The position numbers were made by a program, and so were the translations under genes. From Porphyra umbilicalis (lineage: Eukaryota; Rhodophyta; Bangiophyceae; Bangiales; Bangiaceae): DNA of 32,000 nt. The stretch covers positions 152,001 through 184,000 of the forward strand of contig MF385003.1 in the NCBI GenBank assembly GCA_002049455.2, written 5' to 3'. Below are positions 20,750 through 28,530 of the stretch, piece after piece; the first letter of the stretch is position 1, and each line of letters begins with the position of its first letter. Under the pieces are notes generated by a model. That model was given only the letters and a program-made list of their open reading frames with translations. It was not told where the DNA came from and did no database searches.

Positions 20750-23404
20750 ATGTTCAATCTTTTATTCAGTAGTTCTAACCAAAGAAAAATAAATAGTTAT
20801 TCACCAATTGTAGAAAAGATCAACTCTTTGGAAAAAAAAATAGGAAGTCTTTCAGATGCAGAATTATGTAGTAAAACTAATTATTTCAAGGACGAATTAA
20901 AAAAAGGGATTACACTAGATGATATTTTGCCTGAAGCCTTTTCTGTGGTTCGAGAAGCTGGTTGTAGAGTCTTAGGACTAAGAGTATTTGATGTTCAAAT
21001 GATAGGTGCTATTATTTTGCATCAAGGTAAAATAGCTGAAATGAAAACAGGGGAGGGAAAAACTTTAGTAGCAACATTAGCAGGCTATTTAAATGCCTTA
21101 TCCGGAAATGGGGTTCATATTGTTACAGTCAATGATTATCTTGCAAGGAGAGACTCAGAATGGGTTGGTCAAATTCATAAATTTTTGGGTTTATCAGTTG
21201 GTTTAATTCAACAAGATTTGCCAAAAGTAGAAAGAAAACTAGCATACCAATGTGATGTGACCTACATAACTAATAGTGAATTAGGGTTTGATTATCTAAA
21301 AGATAATATGGTTTTGTCTATGTCAGAAATAGTTCAAAATAAGTTTTCTTTCTGTATTATTGATGAAGTGGATTCTATACTCATTGATGAGGCTAGAACT
21401 CCATTAATTATTTCAGGCCCTTCCGAAGCTCCTATTGAAAAATACTCACAGACTAACTTACTTAGCAATATATTAGTTAAAGATGTACATTACGAAGTTG
21501 ACGAAAAAGCAAGAAATATAGTCTTAACTGATAAAGGAACTTTATTTTGTGAAGATCAGTTGAGCATTGATAATCTATACGACTTAGAGAATCCCTGGGT
21601 ACATTATATTTTAAACGCCATAAAAGCAAAGGAATTATTTATAAAAGATATTCATTATATTATCCGAGACAATCAAGTTGTTATTGTAGATGAGTTCACA
21701 GGAAGAATAATGTCTGGGCGCAGATGGAGTGACGGTCTTCATCAAGCAATAGAGGCTAAAGAGCACGCTCCTATTCAGCAAGAAAATCAAACTTACGCAT
21801 CAATAACATATCAGAATTTTTTCTTACTTTATCCGAAGTTATCAGGAATGACTGGAACAGCTAAAACAGAAGAGTCTGAGCTAGATAAAATATATAATTT
21901 AGAAGTCATTTGTGTACCTACTCATAGACCTTTGAGAAGACAAGAATTATCTGATTTAGTATACAGTAATGAATATCGTAAATGGGAAGCAATTGCTGAT
22001 GAATGTTACGATATGTATCGTTCTGGCCGTCCAACTTTAGTAGGAACAACAAGTGTGGAGAAATCAGAATTACTGTCTAGGTTATTAACCGAGTATAAGA
22101 TACCTCATAGCTTACTTAATGCAAAGCCAGAAAATGTCGAAAAAGAATCTGACATTATAGCTCAGGCTGGGAGACAATCTTCCGTTACAATTGCAACTAA
22201 TATGGCAGGGAGAGGTACTGATATTATCCTTGGAGGAAATCCTAGTTATATTGCTAAATCTATATTACTAGATTTACTAATAAAGAAATCTTCAGTACAA
22301 AGTAATTCAAAATTACAACAGTTGTCTCCAAATACTCAAAATTCAGTAAACCAGATTTTAACAAGTTTAGAAGATGATCTCACTGATTCAAACTTTTCAG
22401 TTTTAGAATTGGAGAAGAAAATTTCAATAGCTTGTGAGCAAGTTGCAATTAGTAGCAATTTTGAAACTCAGCTCCGCAAAGCCTATCAAATAATCTTTCA
22501 AGAATATGAGAATACATTTAGCCAAGAGAAAGAATATGTTGCTCAAGCAGGTGGTCTGCATGTAATTGGTACAGAAAGACATGAATCAAGAAGAATCGAC
22601 AACCAGCTTCGAGGCCGAGCTGGTCGACAAGGAGATCCAGGGTCTTCCCGATTTTTTTTAAGTATTGAAGATAACTTACTTAGGATTTTTGGAGGTAATA
22701 AAATTGCTGATTTAATGCAAGCATTGAATGTTGATAACGATACTCCGATGGAGTCAACTTTGCTTAGCAAGAGTTTAGAGGCAGCTCAAAAAAAAGTAGA
22801 GGCATACTTTTATGATACCCGTAAACAAGTGTTTGAGTATGATCAGGTATTAAATAGTCAACGTCAAGCAATTTATGCAGAGCGTAGACGAATACTGGAA
22901 TCTGGATATCCTAGAGACTGCATATTGCAATATGCAGAAAGTACAATTGATGATATTGTTAATTTTTGGTTAAATTCAAAAGAGAACAATGAAAAATTTG
23001 TAAATTTAAATACGAAAATTAAATACCTATTAAACGCAACAGATACATTTTTTATATCTAAAGATCTTTATTCTGATTCATCAGAGCTAAAAAAATGGAT
23101 AATAGAACAAGTTCGAATTAATTATGATTTACGAGAAGCATATTTAGAACAAATAAAGCCTGGTTTAATTCGACAATTAGAAAAATACTATCTGTTACAG
23201 CAAATTGATAATGCTTGGAAGGACCATTTACAAAAAATGGGCGCTTTAAGAGACTCGATTGGCTGGAGAAGTTATGGTCAACAAGATCCTTTAGTAGAAT
23301 ATAAAAATGAAGCATTTAAATTATTTATTGATATGATTACACATGTAAAACATACTGTTGTCTATGCTATTCTAAGATCTCGTTTGATGGTAAAAAACGA
23401 CTAA
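20750..23404 (+). CDS. secA: Preprotein translocase ATPase SecA
   Basis: SecA drives proteins through the SecYE channel of the thylakoid membrane. The 884-residue protein has Walker A MKTGEGKT (about 98-105), Walker B with [13 protein letters not shown] (205-217), the [16 protein letters not shown] segment, [24 protein letters not shown], and the [23 protein letters not shown] motif. An insert of about 80 residues lies between NMAGRGTDI and the ERHESRR motif. The cysteine-rich zinc tail of many bacterial SecA proteins is absent. The open frame extends upstream to ATG 20729 and TTG 20714, but I chose ATG 20750, which has GGGGA 9 bases before it and begins MFNLLF. Confidence 0.97.
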   Translation: MFNLLFSSSNQRKINSYSPIVEKINSLEKKIGSLSDAELCSKTNYFKDELKKGITLDDILPEAFSVVREAGCRVLGLRVFDVQMIGAIILHQGKIAEMKTGEGKTLVATLAGYLNALSGNGVHIVTVNDYLARRDSEWVGQIHKFLGLSVGLIQQDLPKVERKLAYQCDVTYITNSELGFDYLKDNMVLSMSEIVQNKFSFCIIDEVDSILIDEARTPLIISGPSEAPIEKYSQTNLLSNILVKDVHYEVDEKARNIVLTDKGTLFCEDQLSIDNLYDLENPWVHYILNAIKAKELFIKDIHYIIRDNQVVIVDEFTGRIMSGRRWSDGLHQAIEAKEHAPIQQENQTYASITYQNFFLLYPKLSGMTGTAKTEESELDKIYNLEVICVPTHRPLRRQELSDLVYSNEYRKWEAIADECYDMYRSGRPTLVGTTSVEKSELLSRLLTEYKIPHSLLNAKPENVEKESDIIAQAGRQSSVTIATNMAGRGTDIILGGNPSYIAKSILLDLLIKKSSVQSNSKLQQLSPNTQNSVNQILTSLEDDLTDSNFSVLELEKKISIACEQVAISSNFETQLRKAYQIIFQEYENTFSQEKEYVAQAGGLHVIGTERHESRRIDNQLRGRAGRQGDPGSSRFFLSIEDNLLRIFGGNKIADLMQALNVDNDTPMESTLLSKSLEAAQKKVEAYFYDTRKQVFEYDQVLNSQRQAIYAERRRILESGYPRDCILQYAESTIDDIVNFWLNSKENNEKFVNLNTKIKYLLNATDTFFISKDLYSDSSELKKWIIEQVRINYDLREAYLEQIKPGLIRQLEKYYLLQQIDNAWKDHLQKMGALRDSIGWRSYGQQDPLVEYKNEAFKLFIDMITHVKHTVVYAILRSRLMVKND

Positions 23405-23442
23405 ATTGAATATCTTTTATCGGCTAAATTATGTTTGGGTAG

Positions 23443-23471
23443 TTGACAGTTTGCGTAAAATTCGATATCGT
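23443..23471 (+). promoter_or_regulatory. Candidate bacterial-type promoter of trnE
   Basis: A perfect -35 box TTGACA (23443-23448) is followed after 17 bases by TATCGT (23466-23471), which matches four of six positions of the -10 consensus. Transcription would begin roughly 12 bases before the tRNA. Spacing is ideal but the -10 box is weak. Confidence 0.45.
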
Positions 23472-23490
23472 CATATTGTTAGAGATATTT

Positions 23491-23563
23491 GCCCCCATCG
23501 TCTAGAGGCCTAGGACATCTCCCTTTCACGGAGGTAACGGGGATTCGAATTCCCCTGGGGGTA
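23491..23563 (+). tRNA. trnE: tRNA-Glu (UUC)
   Basis: A 73-base cloverleaf with acceptor stem GCCCCCA/TGGGGGT (G-U at the end, as usual for plastid trnE), anticodon stem TCTCC/GGAGG around CTTTCAC with anticodon TTC, and T stem GGGGA/TCCCC with TTCGAAT. The discriminator is A. Besides translation, this tRNA is the substrate for 5-aminolevulinate synthesis, feeding chlorophyll, haem and bilins. Confidence 0.98.
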
Positions 23564-23577
23564 CTAAAATAGAATAA

Positions 23578-24369
23578 TTAAGAGATTATGATCCTCTTAG
23601 CAGCTGTACAGAAATCTTTGATTTTGCTTAATCCTTCGTCTGGAAAACTACAAGATAGACGTTTAACAAATGCGCTACCTATAACTATTCCATTAATATC
23701 CCAATCTTTAATTTCTTCAATTTGTTCCATTGTAGATATACCAAATCCAAGTATAATAGATTTATGTGTCATTTCCTTAATAGTTTGTGTTAACATCCTT
23801 AATTGCGCTGTTAATTCTGACTTTTGTCCGGTTACACCTGTTGTACTAACTAAGTAAATACATCCTGGTGCCTGCTTAACTATTTTAATAATTCTTTCAT
23901 GTGAACTAGTTGGAGCAAGTAATAAGATAAGTTCAATATTAAATAATTTGCATACTGATATAATATAGTCGGATTCTTCAATAGGTAAATCTGGTATTAA
24001 AAGGCCTTTAACTCCAGCGTTACTAATAGCACTAATAAAATTATTAATTCCTAAATTTAAAACAGGATTGTAATAAGTAAAAAGAACAATAGGTGCTACT
24101 ATATTAGAGCTTGTCATCTTTATCATATCTAAAATATTATTAAGATTGATACCTTGTTTTAAAGCTCGACTAGAAGCAGCTTGTATAACAGGCCCATCAG
24201 CTAATGGATCTGAATAAGGCAAACCTAGTTCTATAATATCTGCCCCATGTTGATCTAAAATCTCAAGAGCTTTGCTCGTAGAAACTAAGTTTGGATCTCC
24301 TGCAGTAATAAATGGAATTAGAGCGCATTGTTTATCAAGTTTTTTAAATACAGAAGAGATAGTAGTCAT
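23578..24369 (-). CDS. trpA: Tryptophan synthase alpha subunit
   Basis: TrpA cleaves indole-3-glycerol phosphate to indole, which is channelled to TrpB. The protein is a TIM barrel. With the ATG at 24369 it has 263 residues, and the catalytic acids fall at Glu47 ([11 protein letters not shown]) and Asp58 (LADGP), close to positions 49 and 60 in the bacterial enzyme. An upstream in-frame ATG at 24399 would add 10 residues; neither has a good ribosome-binding site, so the start is uncertain. Other signs are [39 protein letters not shown] and [10 protein letters not shown]. The stop is only 14 bases from trnE, which runs the other way. The trpB partner is not in this window. Confidence 0.96.
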   Translation of the reverse strand: MTTISSVFKKLDKQCALIPFITAGDPNLVSTSKALEILDQHGADIIELGLPYSDPLADGPVIQAASSRALKQGINLNNILDMIKMTSSNIVAPIVLFTYYNPVLNLGINNFISAISNAGVKGLLIPDLPIEESDYIISVCKLFNIELILLLAPTSSHERIIKIVKQAPGCIYLVSTTGVTGQKSELTAQLRMLTQTIKEMTHKSIILGFGISTMEQIEEIKDWDINGIVIGSAFVKRLSCSFPDEGLSKIKDFCTAAKRIIIS

Positions 24370-24465
24370 AAAAAAGTTTATGTAAATATTAATAATCATA
24401 TTATTGTATTCATAGTATCAGTTAGACTTTAATAATTACAATTATCAGTGTAGCTTTTTACTGTA

Positions 24466-24537
24466 TAGGCCGCCCGGGACTCGAACCCGGAACTATTCGG
24501 TTAAAAGCCGAGTACTCTACCATTGAGTTAGCGACCC
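24466..24537 (-). tRNA. trnK: tRNA-Lys (UUU)
   Basis: A 72-base cloverleaf on the minus strand. The acceptor stem GGGTCGC pairs with GCGGCCT (two G-U pairs), the D stem is ACTC/GAGT, the anticodon loop CTTTTAA carries TTT, and the T stem CCGGG/CCCGG holds TTCGAGT. The first anticodon-stem pair (27-43) is a C-A mismatch. No intron and no matK are present, unlike in land plants. Discriminator is A. Confidence 0.97.
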
Positions 24538-24644
24538 CTAGTTTCTTACTAAACAACAAATAACATAGCTATATCTTAAATAGCAAGTATTTAAAGAGTC
24601 TATATAATAAATTTATTAATTTTACAGATGTAATCGTTTAGTTT

Positions 24645-25628
24645 ATGTTTTCAGACTCATTTCTTCATAAAAAATTTTTTTCTATAATAGAAAAAAAAAA
24701 TTTATTACCTCCAAAATCATCTTTACTTGTTGCGTTTTCGGGAGGGCAAGACTCATTGACTCTGATAAGATTATTGTACGATTTGAATCCTTTTTATCAA
24801 TGGAAAATAACATTAATACACTTTGATCATCGATGGCGTTGTGACTCAATGCTTGCAGCAAAGCAAGTATTTAGTTTTGCAAAGTATTATAATTTCCCTA
24901 TTTATTACTTTGAATCCCCAGATTATTTAAATACAGAAGAAGCAGGTCGAAAATGGCGTTATACAAATTTAATTGATCTAGCTGTAGAAAATAACTGCAC
25001 TAAAATTTTATTAGCTCACACAGCTACAGATAGTTCAGAAACTTTGCTTAGCAATTTATTTAGAGGTACAAGCTTAGATGGTCTAGCAAGTATTGCATGG
25101 TCTTGTCAACTGACCCAATCGGTTGATATTATACGTCCATTGTTAAATTTTTATAGGTTCGAAACAAGTTGGTTTTGCCGCAAGTACTATCTTCCGATCT
25201 GGGTTGATATATCTAATTATGACTATGTTATGTCTAGAAATAGATTGCGACAAGAATTAGTACCCTATATTAAATCTTATTTTCAGCCTAATTTTGAACA
25301 AAGATGCTACTCATTATCTAGCATAGTAAAATATGATACAGACTTTTTGGAACAAGAAGCTTTGCGGATATATGTTATACTTATTCATCAAGAATTCATA
25401 GCTATTAATTATATAGCCTTCAGACTCCTACATTTATCTATTCAAACTCGAATTCTGAAAATTTTTTTTATAGATAATTTAAATTTTAATCCTAATTCGA
25501 AACAGATTGATGATATGATAATTTTCATAAAGCAAAATATATCAGCTCCAATAAATATGAATAATTATATTTTAGTAATGGACGATATTTGGTTCTATGT
25601 GGGTGTTAAAATAACAGAATTTAGTTAA
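24645..25628 (+). CDS. tilS: tRNA(Ile)-lysidine synthase TilS
   Basis: TilS modifies C34 of the CAU-anticodon isoleucine tRNA to lysidine so that it reads AUA codons, essential in AT-rich plastid genomes. The 327-residue protein (also Ycf62) has the ATP-binding PP-loop [10 protein letters not shown] (31-40), IHFDHRWR (the family's HvdHglR motif), the [26 protein letters not shown] segment, RPLLNFYR, and [23 protein letters not shown]. The C-terminal part is less conserved, as usual. It is divergent from trnK and followed by the glutaredoxin gene 62 bases later. Confidence 0.95.
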   Translation: MFSDSFLHKKFFSIIEKKNLLPPKSSLLVAFSGGQDSLTLIRLLYDLNPFYQWKITLIHFDHRWRCDSMLAAKQVFSFAKYYNFPIYYFESPDYLNTEEAGRKWRYTNLIDLAVENNCTKILLAHTATDSSETLLSNLFRGTSLDGLASIAWSCQLTQSVDIIRPLLNFYRFETSWFCRKYYLPIWVDISNYDYVMSRNRLRQELVPYIKSYFQPNFEQRCYSLSSIVKYDTDFLEQEALRIYVILIHQEFIAINYIAFRLLHLSIQTRILKIFFIDNLNFNPNSKQIDDMIIFIKQNISAPINMNNYILVMDDIWFYVGVKITEFS

Positions 25629-25690
25629 TCCTTATATCATATTATATATTTTATCTCATTCGTAATTAATATTTTAAATCAATTGATTGT

Positions 25691-26014
25691 ATGGATATAG
25701 AAACTAAAACAATAATAGAGCAAATACTAGATAATAATACAATAGTATTATTTATGAAAGGTAGTAAAATGATGCCAATGTGTGGTTTTTCTAATACAGC
25801 TATTCAAATCTTGAATACTCTTAATACTGACTATTTTACATATAACGTTTTAGAAAATGAAAACATTCGTCAAGCTATAAAAGAATATTCTAGCTGGCCA
25901 ACAATTCCGCAATTGTATATTAATAAAGAATTTGTTGGTGGAGCTGATATTATGCTCGAGCTTTTTGAACAAGGTGAATTACAAGCACAGGTAGAAACTT
26001 TGTTAGCTGCATAA
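25691..26014 (+). CDS. grx: Monothiol CGFS glutaredoxin
   Basis: This 107-residue protein is a Grx4/GrxD-type monothiol glutaredoxin. The active site CGFS begins at Cys31 in [14 protein letters not shown], preceded by the conserved lysine of FMKG. Later motifs are [20 protein letters not shown], with the cis-proline and glutathione-binding residues. Such proteins usually carry glutathione-bound [2Fe-2S] clusters rather than reduce disulfides. It follows tilS on the same strand and precedes psb30. The gene symbol is generic; a role in plastid iron-sulfur traffic is inferred from the family. Confidence 0.93.
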   Translation: MDIETKTIIEQILDNNTIVLFMKGSKMMPMCGFSNTAIQILNTLNTDYFTYNVLENENIRQAIKEYSSWPTIPQLYINKEFVGGADIMLELFEQGELQAQVETLLAA

Positions 26015-26091
26015 ACCAGTTACAAAAAAAACTTAAAGTTTTACTATATAACTAATATAAAATGGTATTTAGTACTACTATATTCTTGTAA

Positions 26092-26262
<171 letters not shown>

Positions 26263-26356
26263 CTCTAAACACTAAAATTACTTTTTCTAGCAATTAGTAA
26301 TTTTAATAGAACAGAAAGTCTATTTATAAAATAATTAGTAGATATATCACAATGTA

Positions 26357-26386
26357 ATATTCTAACGTTTGATATTCTAACGTTTG
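26357..26386. repeat. 15-bp tandem duplication (2 copies)
   Basis: ATATTCTAACGTTTG occurs twice in direct succession (26357-26371 and 26372-26386) with no mismatch. Confidence 0.9.
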
Positions 26387-26425
26387 CCATATCTCTTACT
26401 AGAATCTGTTCTATAATTATATTTA

Positions 26426-26464
26426 AAATAAATCCCTAGGTAGTTACTTCTTAGGGATTTATTT
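26426..26464 (+). terminator. Stem-loop downstream of psb30
   Basis: AAATAAATCCCTA (26426-26438) pairs perfectly with TAGGGATTTATTT (26452-26464) across a 13-base loop, and the 3' arm continues into TTTTT-rich sequence. It lies 163 bases after psb30 and 205 bases after the ftrB stop, in a convergent spacer. It resembles a terminator for psb30 and, read on the other strand, could also serve ftrB. Confidence 0.6.
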
Positions 26465-26507
26465 TTATCAAGTAAATAATTCACGTTTATCAAGTAAATA
26501 ATTCACG
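26464..26507. repeat. 22-bp tandem duplication (2 copies)
   Basis: The 22-base unit beginning TTTATCAAG and ending ATTCACG is repeated back to back (26464-26485 and 26486-26507) without a mismatch. It directly follows the psb30 stem-loop, sharing one base with its 3' arm. Confidence 0.92.
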
Positions 26508-26669
26508 GTTAATCTATAATTGAATAGAAGCAGAAAATAACCATTCTATGCTTAGATGATAAATAATTATTGAAGAAACTTTTTGTTTCCTTATTCCAAT
26601 AATATAAATCTGAAATAAAAGTTTTAGAAAATTTTTTTTATTTTACTATTTTTATAATCATGACCTTTA

Positions 26670-27020
26670 TCATGCTATTTTTTCTAATAAAGTTGTCTCA
26701 TCTATTTCTTGTAAATCACTAGCGAATTCATTATCTGGTGTTAGAAATAGCATGCAATGACATTCTTTCCTTTCTCTCATCGGTACACAAGGACAGTTCC
26801 AGTATGTAGCTGAAATTTCAGCCTTTTTATCTTCATAATGTCTACAGGGACAGAGTGGGGCACCATACTTATCTTTATGTCTAGCTAACCCTTCTATTAC
26901 AACTGCTGTTACACTATTATCTGCACAAAAAAAAGTTCCTGTACGTTTTGCATAAGTTTCAGAGAACTTTCTCATAGCCTCGAGATTCTTTGAAAAGGAT
27001 ACCAGATTTTGTTTCTTCAT
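26670..27020 (-). CDS. ftrB: Ferredoxin-thioredoxin reductase catalytic subunit
   Basis: FtrB takes electrons from ferredoxin through a [4Fe-4S] cluster and reduces thioredoxins, so that light controls stromal enzymes. The 116-residue protein has the complete cysteine pattern: Cys57-x-Cys59, sixteen residues, Cys76-x-Cys78, eight residues, Cys87-x-Cys89 (CPC, CPC, CHC), plus Cys32. These include the cluster ligands and the redox-active disulfide. The variable subunit FtrA is not in this window. It is convergent with psb30 and divergent from psaI, flanked by repeat-rich spacers. Start is ATG 27020. Confidence 0.97.
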   Translation of the reverse strand: MKKQNLVSFSKNLEAMRKFSETYAKRTGTFFCADNSVTAVVIEGLARHKDKYGAPLCPCRHYEDKKAEISATYWNCPCVPMRERKECHCMLFLTPDNEFASDLQEIDETTLLEKIA

Positions 27021-27127
27021 TAATATTGCCTCACGAATGTTTGTTATGAGATTATTTTTTCCTATTGATTGTATTTCCTGAATCTAATATTTTTTACAAT
27101 CATATAGATAATACAATTAATTTTATT

Positions 27128-27239
27128 TGAAAAAGTGTTTTGTCGAATCAACAACTTTATGTTTACTTTAAAGCTTTATATTCAGCTAAATAGAGTTTGA
27201 ATTTGTAGTTTATTGAGATGAAAAAGTGTTTTGTCGAAT
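27128..27239. repeat. Dispersed 21-bp direct repeat in the ftrB/psaI spacer
   Basis: TGAAAAAGTGTTTTGTCGAA followed by T occurs at 27128-27148 and again at 27219-27239, identical and 91 bases apart start to start. The sequence between the copies is not itself duplicated. Both copies lie in the divergent promoter region. Confidence 0.9.
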
Positions 27240-27297
27240 AACTAATTGATAATTAACTTATTGTAAATGGTAATCAAGATATATATATATTTGTTAT

Positions 27298-27319
27298 TAT
27301 GTATTAATTATGTATTAAT
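27298..27319. repeat. 11-bp tandem duplication (2 copies)
   Basis: TATGTATTAAT occurs twice in succession (27298-27308, 27309-27319), just upstream of psaI. Confidence 0.8.
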
Positions 27320-27398
27320 TAGTTAATAATTTATACTTTTCTTTGTAGTTTAACTTAGAATAAAGATGTGTTACTTGAATTAATTTTATAAGGAATCT

Positions 27399-27509
27399 AT
27401 GACAGCAGCTTATTTACCTTCAATACTAGTACCTTTAGTTGGTTTAATATTCCCAGCTCTAGGTATGGCTTTGCTCTTTATCTATATTGAGAGAGAAACA
27501 ATTGCATAG
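27399..27509 (+). CDS. psaI: Photosystem I subunit PsaI
   Basis: PsaI (subunit VIII) is a 36-residue single-helix protein of photosystem I that helps hold PsaL. It starts [15 protein letters not shown] and ends [10 protein letters not shown], both highly characteristic, with one helix between. AAGGAAT lies just upstream of the ATG at 27399. It faces the psbEFLJ operon. Confidence 0.96.
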   Translation: MTAAYLPSILVPLVGLIFPALGMALLFIYIERETIA

Positions 27510-27541
27510 TTAAAAATCTTACCTATATACATATTATTTTT

Positions 27542-27577
27542 CAAGCTGTATTTTAGCTTTTACTAAAATACAGCTTG
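27542..27577. terminator. Stem-loop between psaI and psbJ
   Basis: CAAGCTGTATTTTAG (27542-27556) and CTAAAATACAGCTTG (27563-27577) form a perfect 15-bp stem with a 6-base loop. It lies 32 bases after psaI and 53 bases after the psbJ stop, between convergent genes, so it can define the 3' ends of both transcripts. Neither side has a real T run. Confidence 0.65.
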
Positions 27578-27630
27578 GAAGTTAATATTCAACTAACTTA
27601 GTAATTATTAATCTTGTACTGTTTGGGTTT

Positions 27631-27750
27631 TTACAATGAAGAACCAACCCCAGAATAAGATCCGTATATGAAAATTCCTAGTACAGTGATTGCTGCCATA
27701 CCACCAACTGTGGCAACTAACCACAGAGGTATTCTTCCAGTTCCAGCCAT
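27631..27750 (-). CDS. psbJ: Photosystem II protein PsbJ
   Basis: PsbJ is a 39-residue single-helix subunit of photosystem II next to cytochrome b559, affecting plastoquinone exchange. The sequence [20 protein letters not shown] and the ending [10 protein letters not shown] are diagnostic. TAGGAAA precedes the ATG at 27750. It is the last gene of the psbE-psbF-psbL-psbJ operon, separated from psbL by 76 bases, more than the other gaps. Confidence 0.97.
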   Translation of the reverse strand: MAGTGRIPLWLVATVGGMAAITVLGIFIYGSYSGVGSSL

Positions 27751-27826
27751 AATTTATTTCCTATTGGTTTCTTTTATATCTTTATTTTCTTAAATCTGCT
27801 TTTTATACTATTGGCTAAACAAAAAG

Positions 27827-27943
27827 TTAGTTGAAGAAATAGCTAGAAAATAGTACTGCCAAAACAAATATTAAAAGTAGACCCCAGAAAAGAGAAGTTC
27901 TGTTTAAGTCTACAGGTTCCTTGTTAGGGTTAGGACCACTCAT
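27827..27943 (-). CDS. psbL: Photosystem II protein PsbL
   Basis: PsbL is a 38-residue single-helix protein at the photosystem II dimer interface. It starts [18 protein letters not shown] and ends LFSSYFFN, as in all plastids. The start is a genomic ATG. Its Shine-Dalgarno sequence AGGAG sits next to the psbF stop codon 9 bases upstream, which suggests translational coupling. Confidence 0.97.
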   Translation of the reverse strand: MSGPNPNKEPVDLNRTSLFWGLLLIFVLAVLFSSYFFN

Positions 27944-27952
27944 TCTAAACTC

Positions 27953-28087
27953 CTATCTTTGAATAAATTGCATAGATGTAATCGCGCCTAAGAAAAATAC
28001 AGTTGGAATTGCTAATCCATGTATAGCAAGCCATCTAAATGTAAATATTGGGTAAGAAACCGGTTGATTTGCGTTGCCCTTAGTCAT
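27953..28087 (-). CDS. psbF: Cytochrome b559 beta subunit
   Basis: PsbF is the 44-residue beta chain of cytochrome b559 in the photosystem II core. The haem-ligand His23 is in the conserved [14 protein letters not shown], and the ending is SMQFIQR. AAAGGAGT lies before the ATG at 28087, and the psbE stop is 14 bases upstream. It belongs to the psbEFLJ operon. Confidence 0.98.
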   Translation of the reverse strand: MTKGNANQPVSYPIFTFRWLAIHGLAIPTVFFLGAITSMQFIQR

Positions 28088-28101
28088 TAATTACTCCTTT
28101 A

Positions 28102-28356
28102 TTATATGCCCTTAGTTAAATCTTCCAATTCTTGCTTGGCATTAAATCTGTCATTCACTAGTGGAACTTGTTGACGATCTTGAGTGAAATATTCGTTAGG
28201 ACGAGGTGTCCCAAATACATCATATGCTAATCCAGTACTAACAAATAACCAACCTGCTACAAATAAAGCAGGAATAGTAATACTGTGAATTACCCAATAG
28301 CGAACACTCGTAATAATGTCAGAAAAGGGACGTTCTCCTGTTGAGCCTCCCGACAT
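28102..28356 (-). CDS. psbE: Cytochrome b559 alpha subunit
   Basis: PsbE is the alpha chain of cytochrome b559; with PsbF it binds one haem in photosystem II. The 84-residue protein starts [21 protein letters not shown] and has the haem-ligand His24 in WVIHSITIP. The tail contains [19 protein letters not shown]. The open frame continues 25 codons upstream, but the ATG at 28356 is right: it matches the universal N terminus and has GGAGGTAC as ribosome-binding site. First gene of the operon. Confidence 0.98.
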   Translation of the reverse strand: MSGGSTGERPFSDIITSVRYWVIHSITIPALFVAGWLFVSTGLAYDVFGTPRPNEYFTQDRQQVPLVNDRFNAKQELEDLTKGI

Positions 28357-28530
28357 ATAAGTACCTCCTACTAAAAATTGTTTTATAACTAATAATATAT
28401 AATCAAATATTACTACAGTATAGTAGCTCAATTCATAATAAAATTTCTCATTTACAAAATAATTTTTTTATCAAATTAATATTTGTCTATTATGTATAAT
28501 CTCATTTATTATAATTTGTTGTCTAAAAAT

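Larger units (their letters stand above)
26263..26669. other. psb30/ftrB convergent spacer (407 bases)
   Basis: No gene is visible. The spacer holds two perfect tandem duplications and a strong stem-loop, described in separate entries. The remainder (about 26510-26669) is plain AT-rich sequence with only a 5-bp hairpin (GAAAC/GTTTC near 26575). Confidence 0.6.
27021..27398. other. Divergent ftrB/psaI spacer (378 bases)
   Basis: No gene or RNA is recognised. The spacer must carry the start signals of ftrB (leftwards) and psaI (rightwards), but no convincing promoter pair stands out. It contains a dispersed 21-base direct repeat, an (AT)6 run at 27279-27290 and an 11-base tandem duplication, listed separately. 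Confidence 0.55.

Noticed and set aside
22543..22770. 75-codon frame antisense to secA
   Set aside because: It is opposite the conserved [20 protein letters not shown] region of secA, whose codon pattern leaves the reverse frame open.
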